DNA of 64,000 nt from BRH-c25 sp035627615 (GTDB taxonomy: Bacteria; Bacillota; Clostridia; Lutisporales; Lutisporaceae). Where the stretch lies: contig DASPLL010000086.1 of NCBI GenBank assembly GCA_035627615.1, forward strand, positions 1 to 64,000, read 5' to 3'. Under the pieces are notes generated by a model, which saw nothing but the letters and a program-made list of their open reading frames with translations, was not told the DNA's origin and did no database searches. The position numbers and the translations under genes were made by a program. The first letter of the stretch is position 1, and the number at the start of each line of letters is the position of its first letter. Below, in pieces: positions 42,171-49,958 of this stretch.

Positions 42171-42192
42171 CGGCCGCAGCCGCCTTTTTTAT
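42171..42192 (+). terminator. Likely terminator of the GH10-like gene
   Basis: GCGGC and GCCGC form a short GC-rich stem, followed by CTTTTTTATTTT. Confidence 0.6.
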
Positions 42193-42379
42193 TTTCATCC
42201 AGCCACTTCAAGTGACGTATGCCCTAATATCTGTACAGACTATATCACCACCGTTCATGAGATTATATAGTATTAATACTCTTATGGCACTCAGACCATT
42301 TAGCAGCTTATAGTTGACAGTTAAAACCATATATGATAGTCTAAATAAAAATTAAATTAAAATATAGTAGGTGGCTAAT

Positions 42380-42442
42380 ATGTTTAAATTTCTGTTTGTA
42401 AGCTTGAATAGGGACGACGATATATTGCGCTTGCTGCTTTGA
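42380..42442 (+). CDS. Leader peptide with three consecutive Asp codons upstream of aspS
   Basis: ATG 42380 follows AGTAGGTGGCTAAT and encodes 20 residues, MFKFLFVSLNRDDDILRLLL, ending at TGA. The codons GAC GAC GAT at 42413-42421 sit 6 nt before a segment able to pair with the next hairpin. Presence before an aspartyl-tRNA synthetase suggests ribosome-mediated attenuation. Confidence 0.55.
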   Translation: MFKFLFVSLNRDDDILRLLL

Positions 42443-42463
42443 TTATTGATCATTTGATTTAAT

Positions 42464-42570
42464 CATAGGCACAAGCGCTTTAAGTGTTGTGCCTATGTGG
42501 AAATAATATCATTGTATATTAGGGAACCACATTGGTAAATTTCGATTTATTCATGTGGTTCTTTTTATTT
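42464..42570 (+). promoter_or_regulatory. Putative attenuator of aspS
   Basis: Hairpin A pairs CATAGGCACAA with TTGTGCCTATG (42464-42497). A terminator stem pairs GAACCACAT (42524-42532) with ATGTGGTTC (42553-42561), followed by TTTTTATTT. ATGTGG at 42495-42500 can instead pair with CCACAT of the terminator, and GCGCTTG in the leader ORF can pair with CAAGCGC of hairpin A. Four competing pairings fit an attenuator. No T-box sequence is seen. Confidence 0.55.
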
Positions 42571-42586
42571 GAAAGGGCGTGATATT

Positions 42587-42652
42587 ATGGGGCACATAGA
42601 CGATGCCTGCATAGATAATCCAAATGAAGCTATATCAATAAAATCACTATAA
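42587..42652 (+). CDS. Second mini-ORF before aspS, rich in Asp and Asn codons
   Basis: ATG 42587 follows GAAAGGGCGTGATATT. The 21 residues begin MGHIDDACIDNPNE, with Asp and Asn at 5 of the first 13 positions. It ends 30 nt before the aspS start and could influence its translation. It may be chance. Confidence 0.35.
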   Translation: MGHIDDACIDNPNEAISIKSL

Positions 42653-42682
42653 AGAGCAAGTGAAAATATGGAGGTAAAAACA

Positions 42683-44008
42683 ATGATTACAATAAATGGA
42701 ATGATTGAAAACAGTGAAGTAGAAGCAGAGGAGATCCAATATAATATTGGCAGGCGGGTAAGCTTACACGGCAGTATCTATAAGATAAGGAAAATGAGTG
42801 GATTTGCATTTGTAATTCTGCGTACCAAGCGAATTATGGTTCAGTGTATCTATAGCGAAGAGTTTTCGAATTTTGATATAGGCAGTTTAAAAGAAGAAAT
42901 GTGCGTTATAATTACTGCTGATGTAATAGAAGAAAAACGCTCCAGGAGCGGATGGGAATTACGGCTTATAGAAATTGAAATTTTATCAGAGCCGGAATAT
43001 GAAGTGCCGATAGTAATAAACAATAAATTGGTTGATGCATCGATAGAGAATCTTTTAAATTACCGTCCGATTACCCTAAGAAATGAGAAGGAACGGGCAA
43101 TTTTCAAATTGCAGGAAGGAATCTGTAATAGCTTCAGATGCTTTTTGCTGGAACAAAAGTTTACAGAAATTCATACACCCAAAATCGTATCTGCCGGTGC
43201 AGAAGGGGGAGCCAATATATTCCGGCTGGAGTATTTCGGGAAAGCTGCATATTTAGCCCAGAGTCCCCAGTTTTACAAACAAATGATGGTAGGTGCATAT
43301 GAAAGAGTGTTTGAGATCGCCCCTGTATTTCGTGCTGAAAAACACGACACCTCACGCCATTTGAATGAATATATCAGCGTTGATTTTGAAATGGGGTATA
43401 TAAGCAGTTTTTATGAAATTATGCAGATGGAAACAAAAATGCTGCAATATACCTTGAAATATCTGATGGACAATTATAGCAACGAGCTGTCGCTTTTAAA
43501 GGTGAAGGTTCCTGAAATAAATGAGATTCCGTCAATTAAATTTATAGAAGCAAAAGAGCTTATTTCAAAAGAATTCAATAGAGCTGTAAAAGATTTTGAA
43601 GATTTTGAGCCAGAGGAAGAAAAATTACTATATGAAATAATAATGAAAAAAACCGGTTGTGAATTTGTCTTTGTAACGCACTATCCAAGTAAAAAGAGAC
43701 CGTTTTATGCAATGGAGAGCAGGGAAAACAGAGAAGAAACCCTAAGCTTTGACTTACTATTCAGAGGTCTTGAAATTACAACAGGCGGGCAAAGAATTCA
43801 TGACTACAGGGAACAGATTGCCAAGATGCAGAATCGTGGAATGACAGTTGAATTATTTGACAGCTACCTTATGATACATAAATACGGGATGCCGCCGCAT
43901 GGAGGCCTGGGACTAGGACTTGAACGCTTTACAAGCAAGCTGCTGAATCAGAATAATGTAAGGTTGGCAGCTTTGTTTCCAAGAGATATTAATAGAGTAA
44001 CTCCATAG
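42683..44008 (+). CDS. aspS: Aspartyl-tRNA synthetase, archaeal/non-discriminating type
   Basis: The 441-residue class II synthetase has an N-terminal OB-fold anticodon domain (NIGRRVSLHGSIYKIRKMSGFAFVILR) and a catalytic core with motif 1 FTEIHTPKIVSAG, motif 2 FRAEKHDTSRHLNEYISVDFEMG and motif 3 GGLGLGLERFTSKLL. It lacks the large GAD insertion of bacterial AspRS, so it is the compact archaeal form found in some clostridia. That form often charges both tRNA-Asp and tRNA-Asn and relies on GatCAB. LRNEKERAIFKLQEGI and FEIAPVFRAEKH fit this group. The start ATG follows GGAGGTAAAAACA; an upstream in-frame ATG at 42668 precedes the site. The leader suggests attenuation. Confidence 0.87.
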   Translation: MITINGMIENSEVEAEEIQYNIGRRVSLHGSIYKIRKMSGFAFVILRTKRIMVQCIYSEEFSNFDIGSLKEEMCVIITADVIEEKRSRSGWELRLIEIEILSEPEYEVPIVINNKLVDASIENLLNYRPITLRNEKERAIFKLQEGICNSFRCFLLEQKFTEIHTPKIVSAGAEGGANIFRLEYFGKAAYLAQSPQFYKQMMVGAYERVFEIAPVFRAEKHDTSRHLNEYISVDFEMGYISSFYEIMQMETKMLQYTLKYLMDNYSNELSLLKVKVPEINEIPSIKFIEAKELISKEFNRAVKDFEDFEPEEEKLLYEIIMKKTGCEFVFVTHYPSKKRPFYAMESRENREETLSFDLLFRGLEITTGGQRIHDYREQIAKMQNRGMTVELFDSYLMIHKYGMPPHGGLGLGLERFTSKLLNQNNVRLAALFPRDINRVTP

Positions 44009-44053
44009 TAGCAGTGCCGGGTACAGAATAAAAGAACATATTTTTATAGTGAT

Positions 44054-44090
44054 AATGAATAAGTTCTTAAGTGCTGTATCTGGCATCAAT
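44054..44090 (+). repeat. 37-bp direct repeat, copy 2
   Basis: Same sequence as 39680-39716 with two differences, in the same orientation. It lies in the gap after aspS, which is otherwise AT-rich. Confidence 0.75.
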
Positions 44091-44212
44091 CTATTTGAAA
44101 TAAACAGTGGCTTTCTGTATAATTATGTAAGTAAGGGTCTTTATTTTTATCTAAAAACATGGAGAGCGGTAGGAACTCCTGGTGAGCAGCCGGATTTTCC
44201 AATCGGAGGATT

Positions 44213-44581
44213 ATGATGAATGCTGAAAAATTGATTCAATATTGCTGCAATAAGCCAAATGCATACATTGATTTTCCATTTGGGAAAGAACCTGTCTGTG
44301 TGAAAGTAAGCGGTAAAATATTTGCTGAGATTTATCCGCAAGAGAATAATTTTAAGATCACATTGAAATGTGAGCCGGGGCTGGCAGATTTTTTCCGCAA
44401 TCAGTATCCGGGCATTGTAGTAAGGGGGTATCACTGCCCTCCAGCACATCAGCCCTATCGCAATACCATTTGGGTTAATAAGATAGATGATGATGTATTA
44501 TTGGATATGGTTGACCACTCATATGCGCAAGTAATAAAGAGCTTTTCAAAAAAGGTGCAAAAAGAGATATTGAACGTATAG
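44213..44581 (+). CDS. MmcQ/YjbR-family protein
   Basis: The 122-residue protein has the YjbR pattern: AEKLIQYCCNKPNAYIDFPFGKEPVCVKVSGKIFAEIY, LKCEPGLADFFRNQYPGIVVRGYHCPPAHQPYRNTIWV and DVLLDMVDHSYAQVIKSF. The family has a double-wing, DNA-binding-like fold, but its role is not established. CGGAGGATT precedes the paired ATG codons. It is convergent with, and ends one base before, the DUF3307 gene. Confidence 0.85.
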   Translation: MMNAEKLIQYCCNKPNAYIDFPFGKEPVCVKVSGKIFAEIYPQENNFKITLKCEPGLADFFRNQYPGIVVRGYHCPPAHQPYRNTIWVNKIDDDVLLDMVDHSYAQVIKSFSKKVQKEILNV

Positions 44582-45445
44582 TTAAAGCTCAAGGATCCTG
44601 CATACCGCCATAAATAATTCCCCGCCTGCTATTGCGATCAGGAAACTGGCGAGGGTTCCAACCAGGTAGTAGTCACTGAAAGCATGCCTTTCAAATTGTT
44701 TGAAGCGTGCAATGGATTTTGCTGCTATTACCAGTGCTATACCTTCATAATGGCCGCTTACAATTAACATGAATATTATGATCCTTTCAAGGATTCCTAT
44801 GACCTCGCCGTATTTATACATTTGGAGGCTGGGCTCTCCGGTATCAGCGGCGGCAGCTTCCTGACCGCCGGATAATTCTGGATGAACTGCGGAACTAGCA
44901 TTCTCAGCAGTTTTTTTGTCCGCCAGGAAGGAGGGCAGCTCCAGGAAGAGCTTGGTGATGAATGTCCCGGCGTTGGCAAGATACAGAAGGAAGGCAGAGG
45001 CCAATATGAAGTATGTCAGGCTGTTGTAGGTTATGCCTCCCAGCAGGGGGTATCTGGCGCTCAGGTAAGCAATTGCATAGCTGCTCCAGGGATGTATGGC
45101 TGCGCCGGCTATCAATGGGTATATGAAAAGTATTGCCAATATATGAATTATCTGATCTGCCATGAAGTAGAATATATTCGGCAATTGTCCGTATTTTTTA
45201 TTAAGCTTTATCTTTGTCCCGTCAAGTATATAATGTGAAACTGAAAGTACAGCAATGACTATTGACAGTTCCCAGCTTAGGAAGGCGCTTGTCAATACAA
45301 AGGCACTGATTGAAAAGTGCAGTGTGTGCTTTAGCATGATCCGTGGATTTTTCCCCTTGTTCAAGGCAATGTGTCCGGTTTGAAAATAGAAATCGCCTAG
45401 TACATGAGACAATAATAATAACGAAATAATTACTTCACTATACAT
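44582..45445 (-). CDS. DUF3307 membrane protein
   Basis: The 287-residue protein has an N-terminal DUF3307 signature (SHVLGDFYFQTGHIALNKGKN, KHTLHFSISAF, SHYILDGTKIKLNKKYG) across several transmembrane helices. A charged loop of about 60 residues (about 175-225) lies before two C-terminal helices. DUF3307 genes are commonly next to satD, as here. Function is unknown. Upstream, four TGCAT half-sites form a probable operator that the SatD-type neighbour might bind. Confidence 0.82.
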   Translation of the reverse strand: MYSEVIISLLLLSHVLGDFYFQTGHIALNKGKNPRIMLKHTLHFSISAFVLTSAFLSWELSIVIAVLSVSHYILDGTKIKLNKKYGQLPNIFYFMADQIIHILAILFIYPLIAGAAIHPWSSYAIAYLSARYPLLGGITYNSLTYFILASAFLLYLANAGTFITKLFLELPSFLADKKTAENASSAVHPELSGGQEAAAADTGEPSLQMYKYGEVIGILERIIIFMLIVSGHYEGIALVIAAKSIARFKQFERHAFSDYYLVGTLASFLIAIAGGELFMAVCRILEL

Positions 45446-45490
45446 TTTTATACCTCACATATAGTTAAATTAGGCTTAAGCCTTAGATAA

Positions 45491-45539
45491 TGCATCTATG
45501 AGTGCATAAAATCATATTATGCATTTTGGGATGCATAAT
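45491..45539. promoter_or_regulatory. TGCAT half-site array upstream of the DUF3307 gene
   Basis: TGCAT occurs at 45491, 45503, 45520 and 45532. The last two form a perfect ATTATGCA/TGCATAAT inverted repeat with an 8-nt spacer. The palindrome AGGCTTAAGCCT is close by at 45472. This fits an operator. Confidence 0.5.
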
Positions 45540-45578
45540 TACAACATATGTATTTGACTAGACATAGCTTCGAGCGGA

Positions 45579-46211
45579 TCATTTATATTTCTTTTTGAAG
45601 TATGAGGATATCGCAGCCTCAGCGTCAGTTATCCGGTAATATCCCGAATTATTCAGCATCCTGCTTACGGTGCTTTGCATAATGTCCAGCTTTTCAGCGG
45701 TTTTGGACTGTGACCCAGAGCTCTTATATAATTTGATAACTTCCTGTTGCTTATGAGTCATCTTTTTTTCGATACCCTCAATCAGGTGAATCATAGAATT
45801 GACCAATTCATCTTCTTCTGAGCCGGTATAATAATAAATCGAAGGTTTTTTATTTTTTGCTTCAGAGACGGCATTACGTGCGTTATAATAGGCCGGGCCG
45901 TCAGACCCTATGGAGATTTCATGTTTGGGCTCAATGATCATCGCTCCGACCCCTACACCGAAAACCAGGTTTATGGGAGCCAGCTGCTTTTTTATAAATC
46001 TGATAATTTCATAGCTCAAATACGTAAATTCCTTATAAAGCAGTCCCTGAAACTCATCACCCAAAGTGACCGTGAAATTTGAAGCAATATATCGTCTGTA
46101 GTTTTCATTTACCGAATTCTCTATTACATGAACGAGTTTGCTTTGAACTTCCGGCCTGTTATTAAGTTTCCTTGAGTTTACAATATCACCAATAATAGCA
46201 CAATACTCCAA
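45579..46211 (-). CDS. satD: SatD-family regulator with C-terminal helix-turn-helix
   Basis: The product has about 210 residues from TTG 46211. That start matches the usual SatD opening (EYCAIIGDIVNSRKL) and has AAGGCGGTG six bases upstream; an in-frame ATG at 46277 would add 22 residues that look like promoter DNA. The N-terminal domain resembles nucleotide-cyclase folds (NFTVTLGDEFQGLLY, NLVFGVGVGAM). The C-terminus holds a helix-turn-helix (EVIKLYKSSGSQSKTAEKLDIMQSTVSRML). SatD proteins are little studied; pairing with DUF3307 is common. It probably regulates this two-gene locus. The GTTATT-ATGTTC-AATAAC palindrome at 46244-46261 overlaps its promoter region. Confidence 0.78.
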   Translation of the reverse strand: MEYCAIIGDIVNSRKLNNRPEVQSKLVHVIENSVNENYRRYIASNFTVTLGDEFQGLLYKEFTYLSYEIIRFIKKQLAPINLVFGVGVGAMIIEPKHEISIGSDGPAYYNARNAVSEAKNKKPSIYYYTGSEEDELVNSMIHLIEGIEKKMTHKQQEVIKLYKSSGSQSKTAEKLDIMQSTVSRMLNNSGYYRITDAEAAISSYFKKKYK

Positions 46212-46551
46212 TATCAGCACCGCCTTAGCATGAAATCGACAGTTATTATGTTCAATAACATTATACATAATTTTCATAATATTTGATAGTCCAAGGTTAC
46301 CATTTTATGTATAGGAAGGTTGAACTAAGCGTATTTACATACTGAAGATGTGCTATTATAACGCATAGTGGTTTGTTCCGGACATCCGATAGAATGCATG
46401 CATATGCCAATTACCCGGAATATTCGACAGATAATATAAAACTGGTTTTAGGAAAAGCAGTATATGCTATAATTATCATGATTTATTTATTTGACATGAG
46501 TGGAGTTTTGAGCTGCTTACAAATCATGCGTAAATGAAAGGGAGTGAGACT

Positions 46552-46872
46552 ATGGTAAATATTGAGCAGGAAAAAGAAATGATATTTGTTAAGCTCATAC
46601 GGAAAGGTCCTCATGTCCTGGAGTTCAGCGATGATTACCTGATGGTACACAATGGCAAGATCACACTTGCTACAGCCCCTGTACTTGAACAGTACCGTTC
46701 GATTAAAAAGGCTGACAATCTGGAGTTAAGGCATAAACTAATCAAGCTGATTGCCGATTTAATAGATAGAGAGTATTATGGGAACAGAAATCTGGAGTGG
46801 TACAGTCTAAGAGAGTACATAGCGAATTTCAATGTAAACAGGCTGGAGGAGCTTAAGCAAAGGATAAACTAG
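46552..46872 (+). CDS. Hypothetical protein (106 residues)
   Basis: The soluble, mixed-charge protein (MVNIEQEKEMIFVKLIRKG, FSDDYLMVHNGKITLA, HKLIKLIADLIDREYYGNRNLEWYSLREY) starts at ATG 46552 behind AAAGGGAGTGAGACT. It has no membrane segment or Cys motif, and I do not recognise the family. The two-hairpin repeat follows directly after its stop and may act as its terminator. Confidence 0.65.
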   Translation: MVNIEQEKEMIFVKLIRKGPHVLEFSDDYLMVHNGKITLATAPVLEQYRSIKKADNLELRHKLIKLIADLIDREYYGNRNLEWYSLREYIANFNVNRLEELKQRIN

Positions 46873-46976
46873 TGATTATTAACACAATAACTTTCTTGTC
46901 TTTCATAGTGTTAAAAATCACAACATTGATTTAGTGCCTCGCATGCTCAAGAAGGGATATACTTTACGAGGCACTA
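46871..46976 (-). repeat. Two-hairpin dispersed element, copy B (inverted relative to 4039)
   Basis: The reverse complement matches 4039-4146 at roughly nine of ten bases. It contains the same AGTGCCTCG/CGAGGCACT hairpin and GTGATT/AATCAC hairpin, with compensatory-looking differences in the loops. Confidence 0.8.
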
Positions 46977-47007
46977 GCTTTTCCGGAGGATTACGGGGTG
47001 CATATGA

Positions 47008-47802
47008 ATGGGTTTCAGGCTGGATAGGATGATAAAAGAGGCGGAAAGTAATATTTATAGCGGAGTAAATCTTCTTAACGGTACAATAGTGTTCCTATGG
47101 ACACTTTTGGGCCTTTCTATTATTGGTAATATCAGGAATGTATTATATGCGGCTGTTTCCGGAGGAGTATTCTATTTATCGCTTGTGCTTTTATGCATTA
47201 TTCTCTTCAAGGGTGTGATCAGGTATTTAAGCTTCCCGGAGGAAAATAAAAAAATGCCCGTATTTATGGGGTATAAACCGGACACTATATTTATCTATCC
47301 TATACTTCTGATGTCACTAATTGGAATAGTGAGCAACCTGCTCACAGCAACAGGCTTTTTTCCGGCGGCCTTACAGCAGACCGGTACGGCAGGGGTCAGA
47401 ACCATGGAAATAGTGGTCAGGATCATGTTCCTGCCATTGGTTGCTTTTGCAGAAGAGCTGCTCAATCTGATAATAGTGTCCTTTTTTTATATGAATATGA
47501 AGCTGCTCAGGAATTTCAGGCTTATTGCAAGCATAATCTCCGCAGCTCTGATTTTCGGTATGCTGCACTCCTTCGGCTGGGGCATGAATGCGGCAATCCT
47601 CATAGCCATAGCCTATTTACCGGTATTTCTTGTCACTCTGTATACGGGCAATATCTGGATAAGCTTTCTGGCACATTTCTATAATGATCTGATATCCTTC
47701 ACAAAGCTCTATTACGGCAGTTATCATTATGTGATAATAGCTGCTGTTACATTCATACCTGCTGTCTGGGCTGTAAGGGCGCTGTTCAGGAAGCCTCGTT
47801 GA
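47008..47802 (+). CDS. CPBP-family intramembrane metalloprotease (CAAX-like)
   Basis: The 264-residue protein has about eight transmembrane helices. The CPBP motifs appear as EELLNL (motif 1, Glu-Glu), FGMLHSFGWG (motif 2 with His) and LAHFYNDL (motif 3 with His and Asn/Asp). The usual EExxxR has lost its Arg (EELLN), so activity is uncertain. Members process membrane peptides or act in bacteriocin immunity. GGGGTG is 8 nt before the ATG. A seven-codon mini-ORF starts at 47004 in another frame. The 3' end overlaps the convergent HAD gene by 17 bp. Confidence 0.8.
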   Translation: MGFRLDRMIKEAESNIYSGVNLLNGTIVFLWTLLGLSIIGNIRNVLYAAVSGGVFYLSLVLLCIILFKGVIRYLSFPEENKKMPVFMGYKPDTIFIYPILLMSLIGIVSNLLTATGFFPAALQQTGTAGVRTMEIVVRIMFLPLVAFAEELLNLIIVSFFYMNMKLLRNFRLIASIISAALIFGMLHSFGWGMNAAILIAIAYLPVFLVTLYTGNIWISFLAHFYNDLISFTKLYYGSYHYVIIAAVTFIPAVWAVRALFRKPR

Positions 47803-48514
47803 CAGCAGTCAGGGCTTTTACAAAGCTGTAAAAATCCTCATAATAGCCCTCATATGAGCTGTTGATTGTCTCTTCGGTCCTATGGATCATATGGTTTCTT
47901 ACGAGAAAGGTCTTGATCCCCAATTTAAGGGCAATAAGATCCTCCTGTACGTCATTTCCCACCATCATGCATTGTTCAGGCTTCTTGCCTATCACATCAA
48001 GCACCTCTCTGTAGAAATGCAGCTGCGGTTTGCAGTAATGGTTGTTTTCATAGGAGGTAATATATATGAAATCCTTCAGATCAAGTCCTGCCCATTCTAT
48101 CCTGTGGTGTATCGCCTTACGCGGAAATAAGGGATTGGTAGCCACGACCAGCTTGTAATTCTTTTCTTTGAGTATCTCTATGCTCTCTTTTATTAATGAA
48201 TGGCTTTGAGCAGCTTCTCTAGTCCTGTGGAAAAGAGTATCATAAAATTTATCGAACCGCTCGGTGTACATGCTTATATCCCCGCCTATAAGCTCGGAAA
48301 ACTTATTCATAAAGACCTCTTCATTAGTCTTATACTCAGTATTATCGACCATCTCCTGGGTGGCGGTCCAGATAAGCTTGACAAGCAGCTTAGGGTCTAT
48401 CATATCCTTAAACATGCTGCCCATTTCATTAAAATAAATTTGTGTGAACTTCTGCATATCCAGCGGCAGCAGTGTTCCATCCAGATCAAAAAGAATAGTA
48501 TCTATCATAGGCAT
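47786..48514 (-). CDS. HAD-superfamily phosphatase
   Basis: The 242-residue protein begins MPMIDTILFDLDGTLLPLD, motif I with nucleophile and acid/base Asp. KLVVATNPLFPRKA provides motif II Thr, and MVGNDVQEDLIALKLGIKTFLV provides motif IV. The helical cap covers about 20-110, placing it in the phosphoglycolate phosphatase-like subgroup. The substrate is unknown. GGGAGAG precedes the start. Confidence 0.87.
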   Translation of the reverse strand: MPMIDTILFDLDGTLLPLDMQKFTQIYFNEMGSMFKDMIDPKLLVKLIWTATQEMVDNTEYKTNEEVFMNKFSELIGGDISMYTERFDKFYDTLFHRTREAAQSHSLIKESIEILKEKNYKLVVATNPLFPRKAIHHRIEWAGLDLKDFIYITSYENNHYCKPQLHFYREVLDVIGKKPEQCMMVGNDVQEDLIALKLGIKTFLVRNHMIHRTEETINSSYEGYYEDFYSFVKALTAVNEAS

Positions 48515-48617
48515 TTCTCTCCCTTGGCTAAAATCTGTTTTTTTGTTTCCCTAATGAATAATTTTATATAAAAAGCAATGAAAAGTAAATGAATAAATAG
48601 AATCAGGGCAAGCAAAA

Positions 48618-48649
48618 TGCGGCATTTATAGTTTCCTATAAATGCCGCA
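48618..48649. terminator. Perfect 14-bp hairpin, possible terminator or small RNA stem
   Basis: TGCGGCATTTATAG, loop TTTC, then its exact complement. It lies in the 290-bp gap between two minus-strand genes. No T-run follows on the plus strand, but A residues flank it upstream, so it could terminate leftward transcripts from 48805. Confidence 0.55.
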
Positions 48650-48804
48650 CGCTTTAAAATGAGGGGGAGGAATAAAGAGTATTAGCATTAATTACTTTCT
48701 CTAATGTTATTATATAAGATTAGGGTACATAAAGAAATAGTCTGAAGCCAGTTGTTACAAATTGTTTACATCTCTGGTAACTTATTATGTCCACAAGAAA
48801 AAGC

Positions 48805-49647
48805 TTAATACTTATCGCCGCCTAATTCTCCGAGAAGGCTTCCGAGGCCGCCTAGCATGTTGCCGCTGCTTCTGTCCTCGGGAGAGGACTTAGAGACATT
48901 CCTGAACAGTGTTCTGGCAAGGCCTGTGATATTCATGCTCTGAAGTATTACTTTTCCGTTTCCTGAAAGAGTGGCAAGGAAGAGGCCCTCACCGCCGAAC
49001 AGAAGGTTCTTGGCTACCTGACCTACGCTTTTGCCGACCCATTCAACGTCATAATCAATATTCCTGTCAAAAGCAACCAGAGCGCCGGTGTCAATCTGTA
49101 TCCGTCCGCCGTAATCTGCAGGATTAAGCTCAATAAAATTACCGCAGGCTGCAACGAAAAGCGTGCCTTTGTCGCTGAATTTCTCAAGGATGAAGCCTTC
49201 ACCGCCGAAGAAGCCGGCGCCTACTTTTTTTGTCAGTGCAATATCGAAGTCCACTGTGTTCTCTGCTGCCAGGAAGCCGTCCTTCTGAACATACAGCTCA
49301 CCGAAATCTTCAATATTAAATGCTTTAATCTCTCCTGGGATTGTCTGCGCGAAAGTTACAAGACCACTGTTTCCATGGGTTAGATTAAATACCTGAAAAG
49401 CGGCAGATTCTCCTGCAAGCTTTCTTTTGCCGACATTAACCGCGGTATCCATGAACTTGCCGAGTAAGCCACCTCCGGCTTTTTCTTCAAAGTGACCCTT
49501 CTTGTCGCTTACATTGAAGGAAGTCTCAAAGTTTATATTGTCTGTCTTCCAGAGAAATTTACCCGCCTCACTGTACATTATCTGGTTTGCACCCAGTTCA
49601 ACTACAACCTGCTGCATTGCGTTGCCTACTATTTTGTAATTTAACAT
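48805..49647 (-). CDS. TIGR00266/AIM24-like protein
   Basis: The 280-residue protein starts MLNYKIVGNAMQQVVVEL, with AAAGGTGGGTCACAT upstream. It has the AIM24 beta-helical pattern: VELGANQIMYSEAGKFLW, GGGLLGKFMDTAVNVGKR, GFFGGEGFILEKF, VAACGNFIELNP and LLFGGEGLFLATLSG. The family is widespread; the mitochondrial relative helps organise inner membrane, but bacterial function is unknown. The C-terminal tail is Gly-rich (GNMLGGLGSLLGELGG). A longer frame to 49794 lacks a site. The 49648-49958 gap holds a partial copy of the leader motif (49868-49892). Confidence 0.83.
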   Translation of the reverse strand: MLNYKIVGNAMQQVVVELGANQIMYSEAGKFLWKTDNINFETSFNVSDKKGHFEEKAGGGLLGKFMDTAVNVGKRKLAGESAAFQVFNLTHGNSGLVTFAQTIPGEIKAFNIEDFGELYVQKDGFLAAENTVDFDIALTKKVGAGFFGGEGFILEKFSDKGTLFVAACGNFIELNPADYGGRIQIDTGALVAFDRNIDYDVEWVGKSVGQVAKNLLFGGEGLFLATLSGNGKVILQSMNITGLARTLFRNVSKSSPEDRSSGNMLGGLGSLLGELGGDKY

Positions 49648-49958
49648 ATGTGACCCACCTTTCATTTTTAATATGGTAATCCGTAACAGGATTCTATCCG
49701 CTTGGATTTTTCGCTTCGCTCTTAATAAATTCATTAGTACATCCAATATATATTCTATTATATTAACTATTAGGTTTAAAGATAAAAGTTTCATTTGTTA
49801 CAAAAATATGATAAATATGTATTAAAAGAGGATTTTTTCATTTATATAACGAAAATTATTCGTGAACTGTAAAATGTTTACTGCAACATATATTGAATGA
49901 ATATATAGTTGCTCCGGTAATGAGGCATAATAATTTATGGTGAATGGAGGTTAGTATA

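Noticed and set aside
42300..42570. T-box riboswitch before aspS
   Set aside because: The region has a terminator, but I find no AGGGTGGTACCGCG-like core or specifier-loop arrangement.
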